DNA from: Paramacrobiotus metropolitanus
Lineage: Eukaryota > Tardigrada > Eutardigrada > Parachela > Macrobiotidae
Direction of reading: 5' to 3'
DNA: 64,000 nt
Assembly (NCBI RefSeq): GCF_019649055.1
Contig: NW_026570306.1
Span: 558,001 to 622,000 of the forward strand
Part shown: positions 1-12,200 of the stretch, one piece after another
Numbering within the stretch: position 1 is the first letter of the stretch
How the letters are laid out: the number at the start of each line of letters is the position of its first letter
Program-made: the position numbers and the translations under genes
The notes under the pieces: model-generated
Database searches by the model: none
The model's input: only the letters and a program-made list of their open reading frames with translations
What the model was told of the DNA's origin: nothing

Positions 1-1
1 C

Positions 2-1455
2 GATGATGACGACGATAATGATATCGGCTTTGACCCTTCGGTTCAATGGGTAGAAATTGACACACCCCCGGACGAACCCCCAAAAGGCGGACCGTCCGGC
101 AAAGAACCCTCAAAGGAAGCCCAGCAACCCCAGAACGGAGGCTCGGGCCAACGACGGGCTGAGTTAACCGCAATTACGGTTTCTCACCCGGCTGACAGCC
201 CAGTTACGAGCCTGGAACAGGACTCCAATACCTCCGAAGCCGAATCCTCGGAAGGCAGCCCTACGTACGACATTCGTGCGGCGGGACCACGGGTATCTCA
301 GACCGACGACGAACAGATTGCCCAACAGGCGACATTCGTCGGAGGTAACCCGGTTGAACCCGACAAAAACACAAGTCCAGACGGAGCCTCGGCTAAACCG
401 AAGGCAGCCTCGGTACGACAGACTAAGTCCGAGAAGACCGTCTATAACCCATGGAAACGGGTACGGGGGCCGAAGCCAATAGCTACAGGCCCAACCGTCA
501 ACCGTCTTCAGCTTCATACCGAAGATAAGGACGAAGATCGACAGCCCGTATTCGTTGAGAATAAATGTACCCTACCGCCCTTCTCAACCTGCGCCGTACT
601 GGTACGAACCCTCAAGAGCATGGACCCTAAGCGGGACATCCATTACGAATCCTTCCGGCGAAAGTAATCCGGAGTCCGACCGATCGAAGACACCATTGAG
701 ATCCGACCAACTTGCGACACCGCATGGATCAAGGTCCAGAATGCGACCGAGTATAATCAAGTACTCCGAAGAGGTGCCAAGGTCGGATATATGCACTACA
801 GTGACACTTACGACTTCGAACCCGACAACGAAGGAATTGAATGGGAAATCCCGATGGGAGTAGCCCGAGCCTCACAGCATGGAGACCGACCATTCAGCTT
901 ACCGAGGGCGACACAATATGACGCTACTACGGTACGGACCCAACAGAAGGTCCAGCTACTTCCCAGGGCTATCGTCGAAGTTACGGTAACCCTCGACCTA
1001 GAAGTCGACCCCGCTAAAAACAAGTACCTAATGTACCTCGGCTCGGAGGAAGCCTTAGCGGAAGGTATTGAGATGAAGGATGGTCCGACCCCACATGACG
1101 GGAAGATGTTCACCATCCTCGTAGCAAATCACACCAACAAGGACATAACCATCCGGAAAGGAACCCCAATGGGTCGAGTCGAGCCGTACGAACACATGAC
1201 GGACGACCGAAAGGCCCGGGTCGGACTTGCCCAATTAGGCGAGGAAGACCCGGCAACCGTCGAAGAACAGAAGAAAGCCATCAATTCCATGAAGCTCGGA
1301 GAGAACCTAACCGATGAGCAGCGGCAAGTCCTGCGGGACATTGCATGGGAATACCGACTGGTCTTCCCGACTTCAAAGCGACCCTACGGTGATGTCAAGG
1401 GAGTCACCCACGTCATCGACGTTCAAGGTGCAAAGCCTATCAAAATGAACCCAAC
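2..1455 (+). pseudogene. Pol N-terminal region upstream of reverse transcriptase
   Basis: One forward frame runs from base 2 with a single stop codon (TAA at 665-667) to the first frame change near 1450. The first ~180 residues are acidic and rich in Pro, Ser and Glu with no recognisable domain. The segment at about 900-1190 has the beta-strand pattern of the linker between protease and reverse transcriptase in Gypsy elements (hydrophobic strands, then a K-G-T-P-x-G motif near 1160). The active-site triplet of a retroviral aspartic protease was not seen, so protease is probably left of the window. The stretch just before 1450 reads as the lead-in to the RT domain (valine/isoleucine-rich, then P-I-K). 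Confidence 0.6.
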
Positions 1456-2415
1456 CAGAACCAGTTGGAGTTCATCTCCAAACATGTCCAAGAGATGCTG
1501 GACCAAGGAGTCATCGAACCCTCCGACGCAGCATGGAGCTTCCCCGTGGTCTTGGCAGCCAAGAAAAACCCGGATGGCTCCGTCGGCACCCGGTTCTGCA
1601 TCAACTACATTAAGTTGAATGCTGTAACAAAGAAGAACAACTACCCCCTCCCTAACCCAGACGAACTATTGGATACTTGTGCCGGGATGGAATTCTACGG
1701 CAAAGTAGACTGCCAATCTGGATTCTGGCAGATTCCTATGGATGAAGCCTCGAAGGACATGACAACCTTCGTTACACCACAGGAGGATGTACCGGTTTAA
1801 CCGGATGCCGTTTGGAGTCTGTAATGGACCCGCGACCTTTCAGATGCATGTCGATAAAATAACCGCAAAAGCCCGCAAGAAAGGTGTTTTTGCGTATATC
1901 GATGACATCATCTTCTTCGGCCGGACCTTTGACGAATTCAAGGAAGCCTTCCGAGCCACACTGGACTGCCTACTAGAGGCCGGGTTCACCATCAAACCCT
2001 CGAAATGTGAGGTCGGAACGGACAAGCTACCCTTCCTCGGACATGTCCTCAGCAAAGCCGGAGTCCAGACCGATGACGAGAAAGTAGCGGCTATTGCGCA
2101 ACACCAACCCCCGCGAACAGAACGCCAACTGCGGTCGTTCCTCGGGTTGGCCAACTATTACCGGAAATTCATCCGGAACTACGCCCAAAGGACGTCAAAG
2201 ATGTATGAACTCCTCCGGAAGACCAACTCCATCCGGACCGATTGGACAGACGACCATACTGCGGAGTTCAACGGCATTAAGGAGGCTCTAACCACAGCCC
2301 CGGTACTCGCAAAGTTCGACCCGACCAAGAAGACGGTAATCGAATGCGATGCCAGTGGAGCCGGACTTGGCGCGGTGTTGTCACAAGACGGACACCCGGT
2401 AGCATTTGCCAGTCG
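1444..2415 (+). pseudogene. Reverse transcriptase domain (Ty3/Gypsy), frameshifted
   Basis: RNA-dependent DNA polymerase domain split over two reading frames (about 1444-1790, then 1787-2413). Visible family motifs: the strand with P-V-V-L-A-A-K-K; R-F-C-I-N-Y-x-x-L-N; the palm motif with K-V-D-C-Q-S-G-F-W-Q-I; F-N-R-M-P-F-G near 1790-1810; and the catalytic Y-I-D-D at 1895-1906. The connection domain follows with L-R-S-F-L-G-L-A-N-Y-Y-R-K-F near 2130-2170. Frame changes lie near 1450 (one base short) and near 1787 (one base extra). The domain itself is beyond doubt; the breaks could be decay or long-read indels. Confidence 0.9.
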
Positions 2416-2720
2416 AGTCACTCCACGGAGCCGAAAAGAACTACGGAGTCACCGAATGGGAATGCCTAGCCGTAGTTTGGGCCGTCCAGAAGTTTAAACA
2501 CTTCATCGACCATGGACCCTTTACCGTCAGAACGGACCACCGAGCCTTGCAGAACTTGATGCGCTGTGAGTCCAATAGACCCGGCATCAACCCCCGGCTA
2601 ACACGGTGGGCTCTAGCACTGCAAGGTAAGGACATCACCATCGAGTACAAACCTGGAGTCTTCTGCGACAACGCGGATGCTCTGTCTCAGTGGCCCCTTG
2701 AACGACCTGATGATAACGAC
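2275..2720 (+). pseudogene. Gypsy RNase H domain, frameshifted
   Basis: RNase H domain following the RT connection. The first catalytic Asp is in E-C-D-A-S-G near 2342-2359, the Glu in T-E-W-E-C near 2452-2467, and the next Asp in R-T-D-H-R near 2530-2545. The frame moves by one base near 2412, between the first and second motifs. It degrades the RNA strand of the RNA:DNA hybrid during reverse transcription. After the domain, about 150 codons (2700-3150) of charged linker lead to integrase. Confidence 0.85.
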
Positions 2721-3189
2721 CCTCATGATGAACTGGACCAGGTACCCAACTTTGAAGACTTCAAAGATGAGATCCGAATAAGGTCTCTCCGGGTACAACG
2801 ACAGGAAATTAAGGAGAAAAGCCGAAGAAACCCGGACCTCATACTCGAGCCCGGAGGCTGGACGGATGAGGCTAAAGTTAGGTCTCTCCGAGTGGTAGCT
2901 GAATGGTGGCAGACCACAAATATGCGTCGCCCAGTTCCGAAAACAACCCCGCTGCCTGGATGCAAGGTCATTTCTGACTGGAACGACCTGTCTACCCCAG
3001 ATGTACGGGTAATCAATGTAGTCGTACCGGACGATCCGGGCTCACAAGGCGAGTCGAGGGTCGGAACCGCAAAGGTACGGACCACCGAAGTCAACGGACC
3101 GGAGGCTCCGGGTTCACAAGGCGAACCCGAGGATGAAGAAGAGAAACCGATGGAGTCCAACAAGGAGTTGCGTAGACTGCAACTCCGGG

Positions 3190-4420
3190 ACCCTCACCTC
3201 CGGAAGAAAGATCGACGAACTGGAAAATCAGGACCAGCTCGACCATAAGTCCCCCCTGCTGGAACACTATCAGATGAGCGGAGGCTTACTGTACCGGTTG
3301 ACCACCCACAACACCAAGCTGGAACGACGGTTCGTGGTCCCGCTCTTCATGCGAAAAGGCATCATCCGAGCACTTCACGACGGAAAAACCGGTAACCATT
3401 TCGGCCGTGTGAAGACACTGGAGGCAGCGAAGCTTCGGTACTACTGGGACCGGATGCTAGCCGATGTCCACGACTACGTGGATAACTGCCCCCGGTGTAC
3501 CCTGGTGAACAAGCCTCGGACCAAAACCACCCGGTAAACTCCAGAAGATGGAGGTCGGTGAACCATGGTTCCGAGTCTACGCGGACTTCAAAGGACCTTT
3601 ACCCCGGACTGAGTCGAAAGGATACCAATACATCGCGGTTGTCACCGACCAGTTCACCAAGTTCACCATAGCCCGAGCAACCAAGACTAACTCGGCAAAG
3701 GAGTTCGAAAAGTTCTTTGTGGAGGATGTTGTGCTGAAGTACGGCATGCCGACCCACCTTCACACCGACCAAGGAACCCACTTTACGGCAAAGACCTTCG
3801 CCAAAGTGGCTAAGATCTTCGGAATCCAGCATACTTTTGGAACAGCCTATCACCCTGAGGGTCAAGGCCAAGTTGAACGTTCCATGCAGACCATTTGGGA
3901 CGGAATAAGAAAGGAATGCGACGCTAAGGATGGTCACCGATGGCACCGGAATCTACAGTATGTTGTATGTGGAATCAACCGGGCGAAACACGCAACCACC
4001 GGGTTCTCACCCTACTACATGTTGTATGGACGTGAGATGACCATACCCCAGGACGTCATCACCGGAACCAACGCACCGGAACATTACACCGATAAGGAGC
4101 AGTACATCCGAAGGATGAAAGAACGGCTCCAACGGGCACATGACATCGCAAAGACGAATATCGACGAAGCGTTCAAGAAAAGTGCCGAAATCTACAATAA
4201 GAAGAAGTCAACCCCGGACTTCCAAAAAAGAGACCTAGTCCTGGTGGAGTATCCCAATAAGGATCCCACCAGGAAGGAGCGATATGATGGAGTATGGACA
4301 GTACTTGACCACCGCGGGCCCAACAACTTGTGGCTTCGAAATGTCGACACCGGAAAGGAAGATGTCGTAGCGGTGGATCGCTGTAAGCACCACCCAAGCA
4401 ACAAGCGGCGGCGGATAACC
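3190..4420 (+). pseudogene. Integrase domain (HHCC, DDE and GPY/F-like parts), frameshifted
   Basis: The N-terminal zinc-binding motif is at about 3375-3500: H-x6-H followed by C-P-R-C. The catalytic core has its first Asp in Y-A-D-F-K-G (about 3575), its second in H-T-D-Q-G-T (about 3760) and its Glu in P-E-G-Q-G-Q-V-E-R (about 3850-3880), so the D-D-E triad is intact. A small beta-rich GPY/F-like module with D-G-V-W-T-V follows at 4280-4380. A frame change near 3205 precedes the zinc motif. A second one near 3536, with a TAA at 3535-3537, separates the zinc motif from the core. From 3548 the reading frame is open for 565 codons to 5245. Confidence 0.9.
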
Positions 4421-5245
4421 CGGTCTTACGGTCAGAAGCGACCCGAGGCAGCCCCGGATGATAACATTGCAACGGTGCCAGACCCCCATGAGGGTCGGCC
4501 CGCTCGCAATACCCGGGCCCGAAAAGCTGACCTAGCCCAGGAAAAGCCCAAAGAACCGGCAAAAGACCCTAAACAACCGGACTTAATGTCGGTGCAGGAC
4601 CCCAATAAGGGTCGGCCCGGCAAACCAAGTCCGGCCGATGACCCTGAACCGGAGAAGCCGAAGGGTAAGCGAGGCCGACCAAGGAAAAAGCCTCCCTCGG
4701 ACTTTGAGACACCAACCCTGCAAGAACTGCAGAAGGAGGCCATCACAGAAGATGAAACTGCGGCTACACCGGGGCAACCGGTAGTCAAATCAGCCGAGGC
4801 TACCCCGGATAAGCCGGAGGACACAGCCAAGAAGCCCGAGGCTACCTCAGCGAAACCAAAGGAGCCCAAATCACCGAAGGAAAAGCCGGGCAAAGAGAAG
4901 AAACCGGTGAAGAGGCGGGAAAAGAAGCAACCCGACACACCGGCCCCGGCCGCAGCAACCAGCAATCAGGATGAACCCCCGGCTCCAAAACGGAAGACCA
5001 GATCGGCCAAGAAGCCAATGTTAACGGCTCAAGAAGTGCTCGAAGAGGCTCAAGTAGCCGAGGATGAAGCCCATAAAGATATCCTCGACAGAATTACCGA
5101 AGGACGGGCTGAGCTAACTTCAAAGCTAAAAAGCCAAAGGCTCGGAAGACACCCACTTCGGTGGGTGAGCGGCCATAAGCCAACTGAAACGCAGACCACC
5201 GTAGCCGGACCCCAAAAGGGACACGGCTCAGCACGGGCCCGGTGA
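4420..5245 (+). CDS. Pol C-terminal Pro/Lys-rich tail with AT-hook
   Basis: Continuation of the integrase frame. About 275 residues are dominated by Pro, Lys, Ala, Glu and Asp, with no globular domain. At 4661-4696 the frame encodes K-G-K-R-G-R-P-R-K-K-P, a canonical AT-hook core (G-R-P-R-K), which in other proteins binds the minor groove of AT-rich DNA. The tail also repeats a short motif, D-P-[N/H]-[K/E]-G-R-P, near 4480-4500 and 4595-4615, with a diverged relative just before the stop. At DNA level this motif belongs to the repeats that continue past the stop codon. A chromatin-targeting role is inferred by analogy with the chromodomains of other Gypsy integrases. Confidence 0.7.
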
Positions 5246-6225
5246 ACCTCAAAAACCCTCAAATCCCTGATGATTAATGACTTACCGGTAGCTGGACCCC
5301 AATAGGGTTAGGCCCGGTCAAATGGACGTGACGACGTCTTCAATATACGTTGACCTCCGGACAGAATTGAACCCCCGGACAGAAAAGCCGTAAATCGTCG
5401 GCTAACCATTTCGCAGCTCTAACCACGACTGGCTGTCAAGTAGGACGTAATGACGTCTCCAATAGAGACGCAGACGGACCCTCGGATAGGACTTAGAGGA
5501 TAAAGACCGTCGGTTAACTACCAACCGGACTCTCAATAAGGGATACGGAGGTAGACTCACCAGACCGCGTTAACCACATCCGCTACCTTAACCGGACCCT
5601 CAATAAGGGAAACGGTGGTGGAATGGATACAGCGCCGTAGATCGCCCTAATAACCATGATCGGCTACCTGACCGGACCCTCAATAAGGGATACGGCGGTA
5701 GACCGACCTTGTTTTACGCCCAATGGCCCGGAACGGAACGTTCGCCCAATCAACATTTTCAAAACCGCAGATCGCGACCAACCACATTCTGCTACCAGGA
5801 GCAAGTCACAGTATCAGGCGCAAGTTCCAGAGAAGCCTCGGCTTGGAAAACGGAGAAAGAAGCGGACTTAACCGGACCTTACCTCCGCAAAATGCCGGAC
5901 AGCCACCTTGTGAACCTTATAGGTTCTGAGGCAGTAGGCCCCAACAGGGATACCCCAACGTCAGACCCCCGGACCGGACGGTTCGAACTCCTTTGCAGAC
6001 TGCGGGCCAGTCTTTTCACGGACCGAAACGGCTTCTATTAAAAGCCTCCGTCCCGACCAAAAGGCAAAATGGACCGGCTTACATCGTCGGCAACCGCGGC
6101 CAAAGAAGCCCAGACCAAAGGAGCCCGAATCATCGGAGCCGGACTCGGACTCCTGCCCGGAGGCTCAACCTCGGACACCAAGGCTACCCCCACCCAACCT
6201 CACTCGCCCGGCAACAACCCTCAAA
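5246..6225 (+). repeat. GC-rich repeats with a CCCTCAATAAGGG core
   Basis: Non-coding part of the retroelement. A block containing A-C-C-G-G-A-C-C-C-T-C-A-A-T-A-A-G-G-G recurs near 5526, 5591 and 5674, with GACCCCAATAGGG-like relatives at 5290 and inside the upstream coding tail (4480, 4595, 5210). Each core is a near-palindrome (CCCT...AGGG) that could form a short hairpin. No open frame of convincing length was seen. Confidence 0.7.
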
Positions 6226-8300
6226 AAGTTGCCCAATAGGCGACAGGAGACGAATTTAAGGGTGTTGTCCGGACAAAACCCCGAGGATCCAGTGTGGTCG
6301 ACCTCTTAACCGAGGATACCCCGGATGTCACCGAGGCTACCTCGGACATAGAAGATAGCCCGGATCGAAACCTCGAATTCCGGCAATAACCCTTCCTTCG
6401 TTGCCCAATAGGCGACAGGAGACGAAACCAAGGGTTTTGCCCAGACGGAACACCGGGAATTCGACGTAGCAGGGTGCCTAACCAAGGCCACCCCGGCCAC
6501 CGAGGCTACCCCGGATACGGAGCCTGCCTCGGACATGGACCTCGTTTAACCGGCAAGACCTCGTCAGTGTTGCCCAATAGGCGACAAACGACGATATTAA
6601 CGGGTTTCGCTCGGATGGAACAGCCACCAGATCGCTCATCACCACTCCAACCGAGGCTACTTCGGATACCGAGGTTGCCCCGGTCCAACCTTCAAAGTCC
6701 AACAATACCCTCTCAACGTTGCCCAATAGGCAACAGGAGACAAAACTAAGGGTTCTGCCCGAAAGAACCTCCGAGGATCCAGCTTAACCGACGGCCTGAC
6801 CGAGGCTACCTCAGTCACCGAAGCTAGCTCAGACAGAGAGGGCACCCGGGATCGAGGCCTCCAACCTCGGCGATAACTCTCTCCTTGTTGCCCAACGGGC
6901 GACGGGAGATAAAAATAATGGCTTGCCCGGATGGAAAATCGGAAATCCGACTCGTCAGGATGCGTAACCGAGGCTACCCCGGATACGGAGGCTACCTCGG
7001 ACATGAACCTTATTTATTTGGCATCGACCCTCTCCATGTTACCCAATAGGCGACGGGAGACGTTAAAAAAGGGCTTTGCCCGGGCAGAACGCCCTAGGAC
7101 CAGCCTTACGAGATGCTGACTACCTCACCACCGAGGCTACCCCGGAAACGGAGGCTGCCCCGGGTAGCGACTTCATCTTATCGGTAAGACCCTCGGTACA
7201 GTTGCCCAATAGGCGACCTACACCGCGAATAAGGGTTTCGCCGATATGGAACGATCATCGGACTGTCAACCGCCAGTAACCGAGGCTCGGAACCTCGGAT
7301 ACCGAGGCTCGGACCCCGGATACCGAGGCTCGGACCCTCGGATACCGAGGCTCGGACCCTCGGATACCGAGGCTAACTGACCCTCGGACCTCAACTTTTA
7401 AAGTCTGGAACCATCTTTTCCGAGTCACCCAATAGGTGACAGGAGGCGGATTTGAGGATTTCAACCGGACGGAACACCCAGCATATCGCGGAACTACGAC
7501 CTACCAGTACAGCCGAGGGTACATCGGGACTTTAACTCGAGTACCGAGGCTGCCTCGACCCTTCGAACCCTGGAGATCATCCTCCCCGGGTTACCCAATA
7601 GGTGACAGGGGACGAACTTAGGATTTTCGGCCGAGAGGAACATCACCACATCCGTTTGCCAGTGCAGCCGAGGATACCACCCGGACTCTAACTCGAGTAC
7701 CGAGGCTGCAAATGGACTTAGACTCAGCGACCGAGGCTGAGCTTGGACTCTGACTTTGCAACCGGAGCTGACCCTCGGTCACCGAGGCTACCATCGGACT
7801 TCAGAACCTTGAAGTCAACCGGATACAGGGTCGGACCCCCGCACAGAGACCATACCACCATTCGGACCGGAATGGAGACCAGGCATTAACCGGTCCTTGT
7901 TGCCCAATAGGCGATTGGACACAACATTACGGTTCTGCCCGGATCAAACCTTGGATCACCGGACTTTCCCGGAGGATCCACTGATCAATAGACCCAATAG
8001 GTCTTATCCTGCACCCAGAGAGGGTACCTTATGGTATTCGCGAATGCGACAGTGCCTCTCCATCACCCTTACACGATGAACCTCGGCTGGACGTAAGTAC
8101 GAGCTGTCTTACCTGGCTACAAAGGTCTCAATCAAGCCTTTACCGGAGGATCCCAGTCGAACAGTGTGTTCCACGCCCGTTTCACACCCGACAATGGAGA
8201 TCCATACCCTTTACCCGAAGTCAATGGGGTCGAACCTCTGACCCTCGGGGGTCGAACCTCCGACCCTCGGTGAATTGAACCGGTACCATTGGGTATCCCG
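6226..8300 (+). repeat. Degenerate ~150-170 bp repeat array in the retroelement 3' region
   Basis: The phrase GTTGCCCAATAGGCGAC recurs, with small changes, at about 6228, 6400, 6569, 6718, 6887, 7038, 7201, 7422, 7589 and 7899. Most spacings are 150-170 bp, with two longer ones. Each unit also carries one or more copies of an ACCGAGGCTACC-like segment. At about 7280-7375 a 22-bp version (CCGAGGCTCGGACCCTCGGATA) is repeated four times head to tail. Minus-strand frames stay open through several units, but only because the units share composition. I regard the array as structural or regulatory, not coding. Confidence 0.75.
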
Positions 8301-8501
8301 AGAACCGATGCCTCGGACCTAGATGACCGGACTTCCAGTGGACTGGAGCCTCCGTGAGCGGACGAGCTCTAGTCGGAATAAGCACCCGGCCCAAAGCCCC
8401 GGACCAAAGACTTTGAGTTTACTTTTCTAATCTCGGAATGATGTTCTTATTTTATTGATCTTTCAACCTGCTCACCAGGAATTGTTATGTTTATTTTTAC
8501 T

Positions 8502-8514
8502 AGAGAGACAGAGA
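8502..8514 (+). promoter_or_regulatory. Candidate polypurine tract
   Basis: Thirteen purine-dominated bases (AGAGAGACAGAGA) directly before TGG. In LTR retrotransposons a purine tract abutting the 3' LTR primes plus-strand DNA synthesis. The position fits, but the call rests on local sequence only. Confidence 0.5.
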
Positions 8515-9238
8515 TGGAATAATACTTTATTTTTTTTCTTTTTTTCTATTTTTCGCCGTTACGGATATCATCAACAGACGCCTACACCGGTCCAACAACA
8601 CAACCGACCGACCTTCGGATTTCGGCCATGAGTTGTATCGCCACCACGGGTCCGGAGGAGAACGCGGCACCGAGATACCCCCATCATCGGACACCTCCGA
8701 GGCGCAGCCACCGACCCCAATAGGGTCGTGTGCGGAGCGGGCACTGGAGCGGTATGAGGCCGGTCCTTCGCAGGGGCTCGGACTCCCGCCCAGAGGCATG
8801 TTGGGCCAGTCGCTATGGCAGCCTACGAGCAGGCAGCCAGCGACAGTCTCGCTTCCGGTGTGCTGACTCACACCGAGTCGCACTCGCCGTCGAACGCCAG
8901 ATCGGCCTCGACTCGGGCAGCTATCCGCCCAGCCTTACGTCTCGGCCAACCACCGGCCTCGATGTAGGCGGAGCCACGCCTCCTTTCCACATCTCGGCCT
9001 ATCAGCGTTCGTTCGCTCGTGTTGGATCTGCCCAGTGCCGCATTAGGCTTTTTCCCATGTTATGGCTCGATGTGCCGTTCATTCTTATTCACTAGCACAC
9101 ATTCGGGGGTTTCGAGATTTTCCAGCTCACATCGAGCTTTTGTGTTTGGGTTTTCTGTACTTTATTGCTAGACACAATAAAGCCTCATGCACTCACTATC
9201 GTGAGCCCTCTGTGTTGTGCTGCTGATAGTCTTTACCA
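8515..9238 (+). repeat. Probable 3' LTR
   Basis: A 724-bp block starts TGG right after the purine tract and ends CCA where base composition falls to that of the flanking DNA. It holds an AATAAA at 9176-9181, about 60 bases from the end, as expected for the polyadenylation signal near R/U5. Frames within it (for example 8633-8866 and 8730-9095) have no recognisable product. The matching 5' LTR is outside the window, so exact ends are inferred. Confidence 0.55.
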
Positions 9239-12200
9239 TCCAAAAATTTAATAAGAACAATTATTATTTAATCGACGTAACAAGCAACGATGTTGAAAAT
9301 AAGTACTGTTAGCAGTAACTAGCTATAGTAAGCGTAAATGACATCACAGTCACTATAGAGAAAACACCACTGCAGCGAAAAAGCTAGCGTTTGTGCGCGG
9401 AACGTAAGAATATAAAAATACTAATTTAATATTTCTCAGATTTAAATATTCAACAGTGCTCACAAAATGAGGCTGTAATAAGAAAGAGGCAAAGCTTTTA
9501 TTTACGGAACATCCGGCAATGTGCAGGCCCAAGGTTTGCGCTTCGGGCAGACTCCAAAACTGCCGCTATGGACAGTTGCCGGAGTTGCTCAATGCGGAAA
9601 CGCTGGAGCTAACATTTATTAGTAACAAGTTATGTATCGTACAATGCATGATTCCGGTGCTTTAAATAGGAAACGTCTAAACTGTCATCCACGTCCTAGT
9701 ACAAACATTATAAAATAGTTATATACTCACATATAGAATAAACCAGATACTTATAAACAATCGCCGGCTTGTCATATTTCACAGTCTCTGCAGAAAATCC
9801 TTTAACGGTATCTCTGGAAGGTAAGAAAATGACATCGAGTCGGACATCCTTAAAGTTCGAAGATGTGTTCTCACAGAATTAACCAACGACAAGCCGTTTC
9901 TTGAACCAGTTGGTACCTCTGCCGAGTTTTTAATCATTATTTACACTGAGTCAGATCATTATCGTACCCTCACCAAGCAGTAAAGAAGGCAGAAATTGTT
10001 ACGTTAGCGGTGCCGGCATCATGCTTCCAGCAATCAATATATTTCAGGGCGCCAAAGTATCGGAAAAGTTGTAAGATTTGATAAAAGAATCAGTAAAAGC
10101 ATTTCCCCAGACAGTCAATGGCAGCTCACAATCGGCTTGGTGGACTGAAGGTTTGGACCACAGCTTGTGCCGACAATGCATTCTTTACTTATGGTCCGGA
10201 AAACCGAAAAACGGGAAGATCGCCTTTTAGCGGAGCTATTAAGTGTTTACCCTTTAGAAATGGCCGACCGGTGTTCTGTTTGAGACGTGGCAGTAAGTAA
10301 TTTCTATGGCACTGAGAGCTTATATTAAAACAGATTACGAGAAGCGTTACTGTGAGTAATATCCAGAAAACTGCACAAAGTCCGGCTATCTTAAGAAGTC
10401 GAGCCAAAATTTTATCGACATGATTTCCCATGCAGCACGCACGAGATTACTCTCAGTGCCGGCATGTGTTCGCTGCACGCAACCGGACAAATATAATTTT
10501 TTAATGGAAGCAGGTTTAAAACGAATTATTTAATGTAGGATTATTTAAAACGAATTATGTGAAACCGTCCTATCATGAAATAGTAACAGAAATCCGTGAT
10601 TCCGCTTTCAAAGACAACCACAACTGGTGACAGCGATGACGACGGCATTAAGTAGGAGCCGAAACCGATGCCTTCGTGGGAACTCGCGTTTATTTCTCAG
10701 TGAACGCACATTCCACAACATCAATGCCTAAACCGTTATGGACGGAGTCAGGCAGCAGGGTCATGCTGAAACGAAACCTCTGATCGTCAAATGGGCTTGT
10801 TAATGGAGCGTTGGGACATGTCAGGGACATCGTGTATGAACCAAGAACATCGTCGTCCGATTCCCTGACGCACGCAACTTTTGTGGAATTTACAGCCCTG
10901 CTAAGTTGGGACAGTTGCACAAAATAAATTATAAAATATTTGTATTCATCGTTTTACTTGTATCCTTTAACATTACTAGTGTAACTTTTTATTACAAATC
11001 CAGAACTGTTAAAACCATCAAGTTCGGGTCTGCCAGTGGCGAGCCAAGCGGTTATTTAGGGGGCGGGGTGGTGATCTGTTTTAGAGCTCTTATAATTTCC
11101 CATTTAAAAAATTCACCGATCGATATTTTCTCGAGGACTTTTTTGAAATCTATTGACAGACCCAAAAGGTGTCCATCGCAAGTTGGCAAAAGAATTGTGC
11201 TCAATCAATGCTCGCGGTCGGTACGAAATTAAGGGACGTTCCGGTAGACAGCTATGTTATAACCAATCATCGGGAGAACTGGGTTGCCTAGCACACATAG
11301 TGTTGTATCCTCGAACTGATATTTTACAAGGATGACACAGGGATAACGGCATTCAAATTTAATATTTTGAGTGACATCTATTGCACAGAGGGGAAGAGGG
11401 TTGGTCCGAAAGAGGGAACAAAATATCAACAAAGCTGCAGATAGAAAACGATATAGTTGCTGTCTGAACTCTCTTTGACGGAATACCCCGGGCTTATTGT
11501 GCGGATAGCGAGAATTAAATTGACACTATAAACTTCCTGAACGAGATTTTACCAAAACAGTTTACATTCGGCACCTTGCGACTTTATGGCGAGCATGCAG
11601 AGAAAGTCATCCTCCAGTTTTCGGGCACGTGCAGTCAGACCGCAAAGGTCACTCACACCTGGCTGAAATTGACTAGCATACTGAACAGGTTGCAAGAGTA
11701 CTGCATCGCGAACAATCTAGAGTTACCACTTTAAGACTATCACACCAAAAGAATTTTTAAACAAATTCTAAATGGGAACTGTCCAATCAGATCGATGGAT
11801 CAAGTCATATTTTCCAATTAGTCTGCTCTAGTTTTAATCTCATTATAATTCGAAACAAGGTTCCAGCATAAAAACCTCAAATGCAGAAGATGTTGGACAA
11901 ACATAGGGATCATGTGAACATTTGATTAGTTTTAATATGGTGTAGGCTGATTCATGAGAATTTTTGAGAAAAACTGTCCCAACTTGGCGTAGCAGGGCTG
12001 TAATAAGTGCAATTGGCCAACATTTGCAAATAATTGCGTGCTTATAACGCTCATAACTACAGCCTGTACCTAGTGGACGGAAAAGTCTCATAGCTGTTCC
12101 ACAACACAATTCCCATTAACACTGGCTTGGGCCATTACAATTCATAAAGGTCAAGGGATAATATGCGACAAAGTCGTGGTGCATATCGGAAAACGCGAAT

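Larger units (their letters stand above)
1..9238 (+). mobile_element. Ty3/Gypsy-like LTR retrotransposon, 3' part, decayed
   Basis: The window opens inside a long retroelement; its 5' LTR, gag and protease lie to the left. Seen: reverse transcriptase, RNase H and integrase domains in the order RT-RH-IN, which defines Ty3/Gypsy. They are followed by a charged tail, about 3 kb of GC-rich repeats, a purine tract and a TGG...CCA block with a polyadenylation signal that fits a 3' LTR. The element is much richer in CCGG/CGG triplets than the AT-rich DNA starting at about 9240, so the right boundary is visible as a composition step. Pol has one in-frame stop and five frame changes, so this copy is unlikely to be autonomous unless some are sequencing errors. 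The right boundary is inferred from the LTR-like end, because the 5' LTR is not available for comparison. Confidence 0.85.

Noticed and set aside
164-517. Minus-strand 117-codon frame opposite the pol N-terminal region
   Set aside because: Shadow of the plus-strand frame, with no domain.
4173-4965. Several long minus-strand frames opposite the integrase and tail
   Set aside because: Antisense shadows of a biased Pro/Lys/Arg coding sequence.
6306-7004. Overlapping minus-strand open frames with repeated V-A-Y-W-A-T segments
   Set aside because: They follow the ~160-bp repeat period of the retroelement and lie in several frames; openness comes from composition, not coding.
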